This document shows positions 7,321-15,298 of a DNA stretch of 24,234 nt, in pieces (position 1 is the stretch's first letter; every line of letters begins with the position of its first letter). The translations under genes were made by a program, and so were the position numbers. This stretch comes from DASCOT01 sp036012155. Lineage in GTDB: Bacteria; Acidobacteriota; UBA890; WLXD01. The stretch covers positions 1 through 24,234 of the forward strand of contig DASCOT010000148.1 of assembly GCA_036012155.1 (NCBI GenBank), read 5' to 3'. Below the pieces are notes generated by a model. The model made no database searches, had not been told where the DNA came from, and saw only the letters and a list, made by a program, of their open reading frames with translations.

Positions 7321-8889
7321 TTACTGTCGCCGGGCTGTGCCGCGCAGGGTCGGGGCAACGAGCGGCGCGTAGTTGGCGTTGGTCCTTCGGTCAACGCTGA
7401 TGCGATCACCGTAGAACCGGCACACCACGTGATCGACCCACGCTGTCTCGACGAACTGCCAGGTCATCTCGAACGTGTGCTCATCCCACCATTGGCCGTG
7501 GGCAACGACCAACATGTCGTCCGACTGGTACTGGTGATGCAGCTTGTTACCCGTGATGCCGGTACTGCTTTCGATCCAGTCGCTCAGTCCGACACGCACC
7601 AGATGCTCACCCCGATGATCGGCCAGCCGGAAGTTCGCCCGGCCGTCGGAGAAATCCAATCTGACCGTGGATACGTTGTCGTCGTTGGGCTCGATGGCGT
7701 ATGTCCTTCCGGCGACCTGCTGCGCCATCGGCGACGTCGTGTGACGGGCAAGCGGCAGCAGCCTGAGGTTGTCGAGCCTGTCCTGGAGCTCGCTCGTGGC
7801 CGCATCGCTCTGAGCGAGGCCTGCGTCGCCGAACGCGGCCGGGAAGTGCTTGAAGATCAGAGACTCGAGCGGCGATCCTCGCGGCACGCCGGCCGTGATC
7901 GCGAGCACGGCATCATGTTTCGGGAACACCACGGAGAACTGACCAAAGGCGCCTTCGGCGTAGTAGGCGTCAGCAGCTTCATTGACCCACCATTGGTAGC
8001 CGTAGTTTCCGTCCGGCACCTGGGCCCGTGTTGCCTCCTGGACCCAGCTTTGTGGCAGCAGCTGCTCGCCGTCCCATCGGCCCTTGTCGAGGTGCACGAT
8101 GCCGAGCTTCAGGCAATCGGCCGTCGTCCAGGTCAGCCCGTTGCCACCCGAGCTGATGCCGTTCGGGCTAGCGCCCCAGGTCAAGCCCGAGATGCCGAGC
8201 GGTTGGAACATGCGAGGCTCGAGGTAATCTCGCACGGCCTCACCCGTCGTTTTCGTGACGATGGCAGACAGCATGAAGCTCAATGCGCTGCTGTACAGGA
8301 ACTCGATACCGGGCTCCTTCACGACCGGGATGTTGAAGAACTCCACCACCCAACTCGTCTTGATCGGCCGGAATACCGATCCGGATACACTCTCGGCGTG
8401 CCCAGCCTGCATGGTCAGCAGATCCCGGACGCTCATGGCCGCAAGCTTGTCGCTCACGACATCGGGCAGCTCGTCGTCGAAGAACGACACGACCTTGTCT
8501 TCAAGAGAGAAGTGGCCCTCAGCCATCGCCAGGCCAACGCCGCAGACGGTCACGCTCTTGGTCAGCGAATGCATGATGTGAGGCCGGGTGCTCTCGTAAG
8601 GCCAGCTCCAGCCTTCTGCAACGACCTTCCCATGCCGATAGAGCATGAAGCTGTGCAGATCCAGGTCGTTGGCGAACACCTCATCGACGAAGTCGAGCAC
8701 GACGCGCGAATCCACCTTCGCCTCGTCCGGCGAGCCGCGCGTCAGGCCATCTTCTAGTCTCCTCACACCGAGACTAATCGATGGCGCAAGCAGCCCGCCC
8801 GGCAGCAGCGATCCGCCGGCACCCACCGCCGCGATCGCCTGAACGAGCTGTCGCCGCGACACCCGGTGTTCCGGCTTGGATGCCTCCAC
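7321..8889 (-). CDS. Tat-type serine hydrolase, beta-lactamase/penicillin-binding-protein-like
   Basis: Exported serine hydrolase of 522 residues in the class C beta-lactamase-like superfamily (Pfam Beta-lactamase). It begins with GTG at 8889, well spaced from GAGGGGA. The N-terminus SRRQLVQAIAAVGAGG (11-26) looks like a Tat signal. The active-site serine and lysine are in SLTK (108-111), followed by DLLTMQAGH and the second-motif tyrosine Y199 in YSS, where classical enzymes have YxN. GNYGYQWWVN and a C-terminal beta-rich region of about 130 residues follow. Such proteins are usually esterases, D-aminopeptidases or related amide hydrolases rather than antibiotic resistance enzymes. It lies 32 bases downstream of the M28-like peptidase on the same strand, so the two are probably co-transcribed. 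Confidence 0.85.
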   Translation of the reverse strand: MEASKPEHRVSRRQLVQAIAAVGAGGSLLPGGLLAPSISLGVRRLEDGLTRGSPDEAKVDSRVVLDFVDEVFANDLDLHSFMLYRHGKVVAEGWSWPYESTRPHIMHSLTKSVTVCGVGLAMAEGHFSLEDKVVSFFDDELPDVVSDKLAAMSVRDLLTMQAGHAESVSGSVFRPIKTSWVVEFFNIPVVKEPGIEFLYSSALSFMLSAIVTKTTGEAVRDYLEPRMFQPLGISGLTWGASPNGISSGGNGLTWTTADCLKLGIVHLDKGRWDGEQLLPQSWVQEATRAQVPDGNYGYQWWVNEAADAYYAEGAFGQFSVVFPKHDAVLAITAGVPRGSPLESLIFKHFPAAFGDAGLAQSDAATSELQDRLDNLRLLPLARHTTSPMAQQVAGRTYAIEPNDDNVSTVRLDFSDGRANFRLADHRGEHLVRVGLSDWIESSTGITGNKLHHQYQSDDMLVVAHGQWWDEHTFEMTWQFVETAWVDHVVCRFYGDRISVDRRTNANYAPLVAPTLRGTARRQ

Positions 8890-8921
8890 GCTTGTCCCCT
8901 CTGGTTCGCTATCGCCGAAGC

Positions 8922-10475
8922 CTATTCGGGCCGAATCTCGTCGAGATCAGCAGTCATCAACACACCGGTCAGCCGCGTCATCGTATTCGCCTGGTCCTCG
9001 AACAGGTCCTTGTTCCAGCGCTCGATCCCACTCGCCGTCGTCCAATACAGACCGAGAAACCCGCCGAGGCCGTAGCCGGGCAGATCGAGGCACTGCGGGC
9101 AGCCGCGCAGAGCCCGGGATCCTACCCCCCACCACACCTGTTGCAGGCCGCCGTTGATTCCGGGCCGCTCGGGTACCACTACTTGCACGCGCTCCCAGCC
9201 ATGCACCTGGGCGGCGGCAACCGCGGCGTCGATGAGCACCTGATTGTTACGCGACCAGAGGTACGATTGTTCGGCCAGTCCCACCGGCTCGACCACTCCG
9301 TCCACCTCGCGGTAGTCGTTCTCGCCCATGTGCTCGGTCTGAATGATGCCCACCAAGGGGTCCTTGGCCTCGGGATGGCGCTCCAGCCAACTCACCTCGT
9401 GCGCCGCGCGCTCCTGTCCCGGATAGTAGTGCCGGTTGTCGAGAAAGACGGTGAGTGTTCGCGGCCGGTGCTCCTGCGGAATGTTGGAGAAGTACTTGAC
9501 GATCGCCAGCAGACCCAGCGCACCGTTGTCCTGCGTGATCGAAGGGCCATCTGTGTGGTTAATCAACAGGATCTGCTCGTCCAGCGGGGTGCCGTAGTCG
9601 CGACCCGGCAGGTACGAGATCGTCTGGTAGGCCTCCGACGCCTCGACGGTTGCCTCCAGCCGCAGCGTGGCGGTCTTGCCCGCTTTGGCATCGGCGATCA
9701 CCTTGGCCCCATCCTCACGGCTCAGAGATAGTCCCGGCAACTGATACAGAGGAGGTATCGGTCGGGCCACCAGTCCTTCGCTGCGCCCGAAGGCCATGTC
9801 GTAGACGGTGACGTGACCCGCTGCGCCTCCCTCTACCGCGATGCGCCATAAACTCTGCCGCAGCTGCCACCAGATATCGAACGTGATGCTGAACTCCGGG
9901 GGCACGAACTGGAACAGTTGCCAGTACGTGTCGTCATTGGCGCGCCACTCGTAGTCGTTGAAGGTGAAGTTCTTGATGTAGTAGTCGTCGTAGGGAGGTT
10001 CCGGGTGCGGTCGCGTCGGAAACACCACGATCTTGTCCTCGATGGAGTCGGGCGGATTATCGTGGTCGTAGTAGATCATCTCCGCCGTGATCCCCTCCGG
10101 GCCGGTGCTGCCGGAGTTCATGGCGTAATGAGCCACGCGTACCGGCTCCCCGTCTGACACCAACGACCAGCCACTGTTGTCCTTCGTCGTGAACCAGCGA
10201 TCGTACGTCCAGCTGTTGCGGTGCATGTCGACTACGCCGTATTCCCGGAGCTTGTCCTCCAGGAACCCGACGTAGTTGTTCCACTCCGGGCTACCGGTCA
10301 TCGCCGGCAGGTTGGCATTCTTGACCAGCGCCCACTCGTAGCCCTCGTCGGCAGTGACCGCCCAGGCCGGATCAACGTCGGTGAACTTGTCGGCGTAAGG
10401 ATTCGCGCCACCGTTGCACGCCACTACCGCCAGGCAAGCGATACCGGCAATAGCTCGACTCACGGTTTGATTCAA
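8922..10475 (-). CDS. Exported M28-like peptidase, probable lipoprotein
   Basis: Secreted protein of 517 residues. The signal peptide is hydrophobic and ends VVAC (C20), a lipobox. The segment LLINHTDGPSITQDNGALGLLAIVKYF (about 303-329) resembles the metal-binding HTDG...DNG block of zinc peptidase family M28. FLDNRHYYPGQE (345-355) and IIQTEHMGEND (378-387) could supply further ligands. An inserted region around 130-290 may be a PA-like domain, as in other M28 members. I place the start at TTG 10475, four bases after AAGGAG; a GTG at 10463 is an alternative. The frame extends further upstream to 10868, but that part is arginine-rich and crosses the promoter of the divergent gene. Paired with the downstream serine hydrolase, it suggests peptide breakdown outside the cytoplasm. 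Exact ligands are not verified. Confidence 0.75.
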   Translation of the reverse strand: MNQTVSRAIAGIACLAVVACNGGANPYADKFTDVDPAWAVTADEGYEWALVKNANLPAMTGSPEWNNYVGFLEDKLREYGVVDMHRNSWTYDRWFTTKDNSGWSLVSDGEPVRVAHYAMNSGSTGPEGITAEMIYYDHDNPPDSIEDKIVVFPTRPHPEPPYDDYYIKNFTFNDYEWRANDDTYWQLFQFVPPEFSITFDIWWQLRQSLWRIAVEGGAAGHVTVYDMAFGRSEGLVARPIPPLYQLPGLSLSREDGAKVIADAKAGKTATLRLEATVEASEAYQTISYLPGRDYGTPLDEQILLINHTDGPSITQDNGALGLLAIVKYFSNIPQEHRPRTLTVFLDNRHYYPGQERAAHEVSWLERHPEAKDPLVGIIQTEHMGENDYREVDGVVEPVGLAEQSYLWSRNNQVLIDAAVAAAQVHGWERVQVVVPERPGINGGLQQVWWGVGSRALRGCPQCLDLPGYGLGGFLGLYWTTASGIERWNKDLFEDQANTMTRLTGVLMTADLDEIRPE

Positions 10476-10479
10476 TCGA

Positions 10480-10485
10480 CTCCTT
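10480..10485 (-). promoter_or_regulatory. Ribosome binding site AAGGAG of the M28-like peptidase
   Basis: On the minus strand AAGGAG ends four bases before TTG 10475. It favours this start over the longer frame from 10868, whose extension has no signal-peptide logic. Confidence 0.5.
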
Positions 10486-10630
10486 CTCTCGCTAGCGACA
10501 TCACGATCAAGATTGGTGTCGCGCCCGGGTGAGCGCGTGAAGCGTATCGTCAGGCCATGCGAAGGTCCACGGGGCGCCGAACGGCCCGCTTTACGTCCGC
10601 CATCGGCTTCTCTGGAGACTCGCCGACTTG

Positions 10631-10649
10631 TTGCTAGACTGCGGGCACA
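10631..10649 (+). promoter_or_regulatory. Putative extended -10 promoter element upstream of the second serine hydrolase
   Basis: TTGCTAGACTGCGGGCACA differs by one base from the element at 4175-4193. The embedded TGC-TAGACT is an extended -10-like sequence. It lies about 32 bases before the ATG at 10681, a spacing that suits a short leader. No clear -35 hexamer is seen. Confidence 0.45.
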
Positions 10650-10680
10650 GTTTCCAATGCCGAGATTCGGGAGCCACGCC

Positions 10681-12381
10681 ATGCACCTATTGCCGCAGGC
10701 CGGCGGTATCGCACTCGCGCTGTTCGCCTCCCTTGCACTCGTCGGCCAAGACCGGGGCTCCGAACCCACCACAGAGGACCGTGTCGACGAGGTGTTCGCC
10801 GGTTGGGACACCACCAACGGTCCGGGTTGCGCCGTGTCGGTCGTCGAGAACGGCGAGGTGGCCTTCATGCGCGGCTACGGCATGGCGAACCTCGACCACG
10901 ACGTCCCAAACCGGACCGACACCATCTTCCACGTGGCCAGCGTCTCCAAGGAGTTCACCGCCGCGGCGATTGCTCTGCTCGCACTCGACGGCAAGCTCTC
11001 GCTCGACGACACGATCCAGCAGCATCTGCCCTGGGTTCCCGAGTTCGAGCACCCGATCACGATCCGCAATCTGATCCACCACAACAGCGGTATCCGGGAT
11101 CAGTGGTCGCTGCTCGGAATGTCCGGATGGCGCTACTCGCGCGACCTGATCACGGACAGCGACGTCATCTACCTGATCAAGAGGCAGCGTGACCTCAACT
11201 TCCGGCCTGGTGACCGCTACACGTACTCGAACACGGGTTACACGCTGTTGGCCCTGATCGTGGAAGCGGTCAGCGGCCAGTCGCTGCGCGATTTCACGAC
11301 TAGCCGGATCTTCGACCCGCTCGGTATGAGCCGCACACATTTCCGCGACGACTTCTCAGAGATCGTCAAGGGCCAGGCGTACGGCTACCGCTGGGACGAG
11401 GGCGACTCGGTATTTCAGCTCAGCGTGACCAACTTCGACACCGTCGGCGCGACGAGCTTGCTGACGACCGTCGAGGACATGGCGCGTTGGGATCGGAACT
11501 TCATCGACCCTGCCGTGGGTGGCCGGGATTTCCTCGACCTCATGCACCGGCGCGGCACGCTTAACGACGGCGAGGATCAGGACTATGCATTCGGGCTGAC
11601 ACACGGGAGCTACCGGGGAGCTCGGACGGTCGGCCACGGTGGCGCCGACGCGGGCTACCGTTCGAACTTCCTGCGCTTTCCGGATCACGGTTACAGCTTC
11701 GTGGTGTTGTGCAATCTGGCCCAGACGAATCCCGGCCAGCTGGCACGAGCGGTTGCCGACATCTACCTCGAGGAGCAGCTCGAACCCGTTGCGGGTGAGA
11801 CCGGCGCGCCGGACGATGCCAGCGCCGCAGCTCCGCCGGTGCCGATCGACGAGGGCGCACTGTCCCACGTCGAGGGCGTGTACTGGTGGGAGGAGCGCGG
11901 GATTCCCCTGCAGATCGCAAGCTCGGAGGGAGCGCTCGAGCTGCGTGTCGGCGAAACGGACTTCGAGATCGTGCATACAGGCGAAGGCCGTTTCCTGATT
12001 CCGCGGCTCGATCGGGTCGCGAGGTTCGAGCCCACGACGGGCGAGGCGACGGCAATGGCCCTGTGGCCGCCCGGCGACGAGAGCTCCATCGATATGGCGG
12101 CGGAGATGGTTCCGTTGGACGACACTTCGAATCTGCTCGACTACATCGGCGCCTATCAGAGCCCCGAGCTCCCGGTCGTCTACTACATCGATACGAACGA
12201 GGACACGCTGGTCCTTCATTGGCTCAAGCGCAACCCCGTGGAGCTCACCGAGGTGGCACGTGACGTGCTAATGGGAAGCGCGGGGAGTCTCCGTTTCCAG
12301 CGGCGCTCCGACGGGCAGATCAGCGGGTTCGTCCTGGACTCCGGCCGGGTGAGGAACTTCCGGTTCGAGCGGGTTCGGTGA
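10681..12381 (+). CDS. Exported serine beta-lactamase-like hydrolase
   Basis: Secreted protein of 566 residues with a Sec-type signal (MHLLPQAGGIALALFASLAL). The catalytic domain has SVSK (87-90), LIHHNSGIRD (131-140), YSN (182-184) and an HGG third motif in GHGGADAGYRSNF, so all three motifs of the serine beta-lactamase/DD-peptidase fold are present. A second, beta-rich domain of about 190 residues follows, with repeated blocks typical of Beta-lactamase proteins that carry a C-terminal lipocalin-like part. I prefer ATG 10681, with GGGAG seven bases upstream; the ATG at 10657 and the frame back to 10513 are less well supported. Likely a peptidase or esterase of the envelope; antibiotic hydrolysis is not implied. 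Divergent from the M28-like peptidase and monocistronic on visible spacing. Confidence 0.88.
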   Translation: MHLLPQAGGIALALFASLALVGQDRGSEPTTEDRVDEVFAGWDTTNGPGCAVSVVENGEVAFMRGYGMANLDHDVPNRTDTIFHVASVSKEFTAAAIALLALDGKLSLDDTIQQHLPWVPEFEHPITIRNLIHHNSGIRDQWSLLGMSGWRYSRDLITDSDVIYLIKRQRDLNFRPGDRYTYSNTGYTLLALIVEAVSGQSLRDFTTSRIFDPLGMSRTHFRDDFSEIVKGQAYGYRWDEGDSVFQLSVTNFDTVGATSLLTTVEDMARWDRNFIDPAVGGRDFLDLMHRRGTLNDGEDQDYAFGLTHGSYRGARTVGHGGADAGYRSNFLRFPDHGYSFVVLCNLAQTNPGQLARAVADIYLEEQLEPVAGETGAPDDASAAAPPVPIDEGALSHVEGVYWWEERGIPLQIASSEGALELRVGETDFEIVHTGEGRFLIPRLDRVARFEPTTGEATAMALWPPGDESSIDMAAEMVPLDDTSNLLDYIGAYQSPELPVVYYIDTNEDTLVLHWLKRNPVELTEVARDVLMGSAGSLRFQRRSDGQISGFVLDSGRVRNFRFERVR

Positions 12382-12602
12382 GGGAGGCGGGGCCACGGGT
12401 GCAGCCGGAGCCTGCGTTCGGCATCACACTACAAGCGCACAACAGTGGCACCGGCTCCACTCGGTCTGGGCATCGAGGTAGACAGGGATCGCCTGGCCAC
12501 GGCAGACTTCTACAGTTCTGTGTTGTCCCAAGGGAATTTTTCGACTACTGCGTCAGCGGCGCTGTCTCACTGCCCACACATTGACGCTCGAGGAGATATG
12601 AA

Positions 12603-14588
12603 ATGAAGAAGAGCGATCGCGAGCTGGGCATGGACCGGGAAATCAACCGTCGCGACTTCGTGAGCGGAACGAGCATCGCGATCACGGGAGCGATCCTTGT
12701 GTCGGGGGATGTGGAGGCGCAGGGGCGCGATGCCCGGCCCGCTCCGGCCGCATCTCCGATAGTCGATCAGTCTGCGAGCCAGGAGACCTATTATCCGCCG
12801 ACACGTACCGGGTTGCGGGGCAGCCATCCGGGGTCGTTCGAGGTAGCTCATGAGATGCGGGACGGCAAGACATGGGACGACCCGCAGGAAACAGGGGAGG
12901 AGTACGACCTGATCGTGGTGGGTGGCGGGTTGAGCGGCCTCGGGGCGGCCTACTACTTCCGCAAGGCGCTGCCCGAGGCTCGGGTCCTGATCTTGGAGAA
13001 CCACGAGGACTTCGGAGGGCACGCGATCCGGAATGAGCACGCCGTCGACGGGCGCCAGGTCATCTGCTACGGCGGTACCGCGTACATCACGGGAGCCTAT
13101 ACGTACGAAGGCCTGGAGTTGATGCACGACATCGGTGTCGATGCGGAGGTGTACGGGCGTGCCAACGTGGGCCGTAGCTTCCGGGCGCGAGAGCGGGGTT
13201 TGGGAGGCGCGGTGTTGTTCGACGAGGCGACGTTCGGTGAGGATCGGCTGGTTGTAGGAGAACCCGGATCGGACGAGCCGGAGGCCTGGACGGAATGGCT
13301 TCAGACGACGCCGCTGTCGTCCAGCGCGCGCGAGGGTATCGCCAGGCTGTACCAGACGCAGGAGGATTTCTTCCCCGGATTGTCGGTGGAGGACAAGATC
13401 GCTCGGCTCCGCAAGATCAGCTATCAGGACTACCTGCTGGACGTCGTCGGCGTCCACCCGGACGTGATCCCCTTCTTCGCGCGCCGCCTCCCGGATGCCA
13501 ATGGCATAGCCGATATCGATACGTTGAGCGCATGGGCTGCGTTCCGCTACAGCGGTTTACCAGGGCTCCAGGGCCTCGGGCTCGGGGAGCGGCCTGCGAG
13601 AGACGGGTTCCCCGGGCTGGAGAATCCGTTCGATGACATGCACTTCCCCGACGGAATGGCTGGCGTCGCCCGCCTGCTCGTGCGCTGGCTGATTCCGGGT
13701 TCGCTACCGGGCACGACGATGAACGATTCGGTGCCGACGCGGGTCCGGTACTCGACCCTCGACCGAGCGGACAACGACGTGCGCATCCGTCTCAACAGCA
13801 CGGTGGTGAACGCCCACCACGTGGGCGATCGGGCCAACGCGAACGCCGTGGACGTCACGTACGTACGCGACGGCCAGGCGCATCGCGTGCGCGGAGGCAC
13901 CTGCGTGATGGCTTGCTACAACGCGGTGATCCCGCATCTGTGTCCCGAGCTGCCGGAGGAGCAGAAGGAACACCTGCATATGGCCGTGCGCAGACCCTTC
14001 GTTGCGGCCAACGTCATGATTCGCGACTGGCGAGCATTCGAGCGGCTCGGTGTGGCGCGCATCCGTTGCCCGGGCGAGTACTTCGAAAGTGTCAGCCTCG
14101 ATGATTGGAGCAACAGCTTCGGGGACTACCAGACCGGCCAGTTGCCCGACGATCCGGTCGCTCTGAGGCTCTGGGCATCTCCGATCGCCCCGGGGCTTCC
14201 CGTACGGGACCAGTGGCGGGCCGCACGAGAGGAGCTTCTGAGCATGTCGTTCGAGACGTTCGAGCGTGGCATCAGGGTTCAGCTTGCTCGTGCCCTGGGG
14301 GAGGGAGGCTTCGATCCCGCCCGCGACATCGAGGCCATCTTCGTCAACCGCTGGCCCCACGGATACGCGGGAGCGAGCAACGATCTCTTCGACCCGGACT
14401 GGGGGTACGACGAGGCTCCCTGGGTATTGGGCCGTAAGCGGTTCGGGCGGATCGCCATCGCCAACTCCGATGCCGCCGCGACTTGTCTCACACAGGCGGC
14501 GTTCGACCAGGCACACCGTGCGGTCCAAGAGCTATTGACCGACGTCATCCGGCCCGAGTTCCAATACCCCTGGGCGGAGCGAACCTGA
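12603..14588 (+). CDS. Tat-exported FAD-dependent oxidoreductase, spermidine dehydrogenase-like (paralog B)
   Basis: Complete 661-residue flavoenzyme. The leader (ELGMDREINRRDF, Tat twin arginine in residues 16-19) is followed by a short hydrophobic stretch and the signature YYPPTRTGLRGSHPGSF. The FAD motif DLIVVGGGLSG is at 102-112, the ribose-binding E132 next, then FGGHA (137-141). The middle holds HFPDGMAGVARLLVRWLIPGSLPG, then VTYVRDGQ...CVMACYNAVIPHLCPELP. The C-terminal FAD contact GRIAIANSDAAAT precedes a tail shared exactly with C. ATG 12603 follows GAGGAGATATGAA. By family, likely oxidation of an amine (SpdH turns spermidine into diaminopropane and an aminoaldehyde) in the periplasm; the electron acceptor is not visible nearby. 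First gene of a plus-strand run that ends with paralog C. Confidence 0.9.
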   Translation: MKKSDRELGMDREINRRDFVSGTSIAITGAILVSGDVEAQGRDARPAPAASPIVDQSASQETYYPPTRTGLRGSHPGSFEVAHEMRDGKTWDDPQETGEEYDLIVVGGGLSGLGAAYYFRKALPEARVLILENHEDFGGHAIRNEHAVDGRQVICYGGTAYITGAYTYEGLELMHDIGVDAEVYGRANVGRSFRARERGLGGAVLFDEATFGEDRLVVGEPGSDEPEAWTEWLQTTPLSSSAREGIARLYQTQEDFFPGLSVEDKIARLRKISYQDYLLDVVGVHPDVIPFFARRLPDANGIADIDTLSAWAAFRYSGLPGLQGLGLGERPARDGFPGLENPFDDMHFPDGMAGVARLLVRWLIPGSLPGTTMNDSVPTRVRYSTLDRADNDVRIRLNSTVVNAHHVGDRANANAVDVTYVRDGQAHRVRGGTCVMACYNAVIPHLCPELPEEQKEHLHMAVRRPFVAANVMIRDWRAFERLGVARIRCPGEYFESVSLDDWSNSFGDYQTGQLPDDPVALRLWASPIAPGLPVRDQWRAAREELLSMSFETFERGIRVQLARALGEGGFDPARDIEAIFVNRWPHGYAGASNDLFDPDWGYDEAPWVLGRKRFGRIAIANSDAAATCLTQAAFDQAHRAVQELLTDVIRPEFQYPWAERT

Positions 14589-14621
14589 AGGATGCCGACA
14601 CGACCAACACAACCAGGGCTC

Positions 14622-14630
14622 TGTTAGATT
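14622..14630 (+). promoter_or_regulatory. Possible extended -10 element before the NTF2-like gene
   Basis: TGTTAGATT has the TGn-TAGATT layout of an extended -10 box and lies 52 bases before the ATG at 14682. No -35 is evident; support is weak. Confidence 0.25.
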
Positions 14631-14670
14631 GGTTGTTGCACCCGACGGATTGCATCCACGTACCAGTTGA

Positions 14671-14676
14671 AAGGAG
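14671..14676 (+). promoter_or_regulatory. Ribosome binding site of the NTF2-like gene
   Basis: AAGGAG stands five bases before ATG 14682. It decides this start over the TTG at 14667, which would place the site inside the gene. Confidence 0.6.
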
Positions 14677-14681
14677 TCGTC

Positions 14682-15119
14682 ATGATTGGCAAGTCCACAG
14701 CAGCGGCCGCACTAGTACCCCTCCTACTTGTCGGGACCGTGGCGGCTCAGAGCGGCGACGGACTGGAGGCGAACAAGGCCCTGGCGGACCGGTATCACAT
14801 GGAGGTAATCCAGGAGAAGAACCTCGACCTTATCGACGAGATCTTCGTAGCGAACCCCGTGATCCACTATGGATCGCCGGACGTCACCGGTCGTGACAAA
14901 GCGCGACAGATAGCCGAGGTCGACCATAGGTACTTCCCCGGCGGTACTGATTTCGAGCACAGCCAGGTCGTTGCGGAAGGCAACCTCGTGGCCTTCCGCT
15001 GGACAATGACTGGAATTCAAGAGTCCGGGGAGGAGTCGCTGTACACCGGAATCGATATCGTCCGCATCGAAAACGGCCGGATCGCAGAGATGTGGATCGA
15101 GTTGAATCCGGTCGAGTGA
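14682..15119 (+). CDS. Secreted NTF2/SnoaL-like small protein
   Basis: Protein of 145 residues with a clear Sec signal peptide (about residues 1-23, ending VAAQ). The mature part of about 120 residues has the SnoaL-like/NTF2-like pattern: an N-terminal helix (NKALADRYHMEVIQEKNLDLIDEIF), a strand-rich middle (VIHYGSPDVTGRDKARQIAEVDHRYFPG), then WTMTGIQESG and a terminal strand pair ending RIENGRIAEMWIELNP. Family members are ligand-binding barrels, some of them cyclases, isomerases or hydrolases; catalytic residues cannot be assigned. It lies 93 bases after paralog B with its own possible -10 and a strong ribosome binding site. A role beside the flavoenzyme, such as handling its product, is a guess. 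Confidence 0.75.
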   Translation: MIGKSTAAAALVPLLLVGTVAAQSGDGLEANKALADRYHMEVIQEKNLDLIDEIFVANPVIHYGSPDVTGRDKARQIAEVDHRYFPGGTDFEHSQVVAEGNLVAFRWTMTGIQESGEESLYTGIDIVRIENGRIAEMWIELNPVE

Positions 15120-15242
15120 GGGCAAGCGAGCTCCGCGCGTTCGCGATGTGAGCTACTGCAAAGGTCGTCGACGCTGATCTAGGGAAACGCTCTCGGGAGG
15201 CTCGCTGGACCTCGCGGGGACGTTCGGCAAACCGGCAGAGTC

Positions 15243-15260
15243 TCCAGCAAGAGAGCTGGA
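15243..15260. other. Short hairpin upstream of the putative zincin
   Basis: TCCAGC and GCTGGA form a six-base-pair stem with the loop AAGAGA. It lies 38 bases before the ATG at 15299. No U-tract follows, so it is not an intrinsic terminator. It could affect the leader RNA or be chance. Confidence 0.25.
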
Positions 15261-15298
15261 AAGAGGTTGTTGGAGCCGGCGAAGCGGAGCGCTTGGAC

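Noticed and set aside
7429..8757. 442-codon plus-strand frame opposite the Tat-type serine hydrolase
   Set aside because: Antisense shadow from high GC; low-complexity composition, no motif, while the minus strand has SLTK and a signal.
10476..10868. N-terminal extension of the M28-like frame to 10868
   Set aside because: It crosses the divergent gene and its promoter, has shadow composition, and would bury the signal peptide and the AAGGAG site.
7321..12381. Antibiotic resistance by the two beta-lactamase-like proteins
   Set aside because: The serine hydrolase fold covers esterases and peptidases; nothing in sequence or context points to beta-lactam resistance.
12382..12602. Possible glyoxalase-like remnant (reading LATADFYSSVL) upstream of paralog B
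   Set aside because: Only about a dozen residues resemble a VOC protein start; too short to separate from chance.
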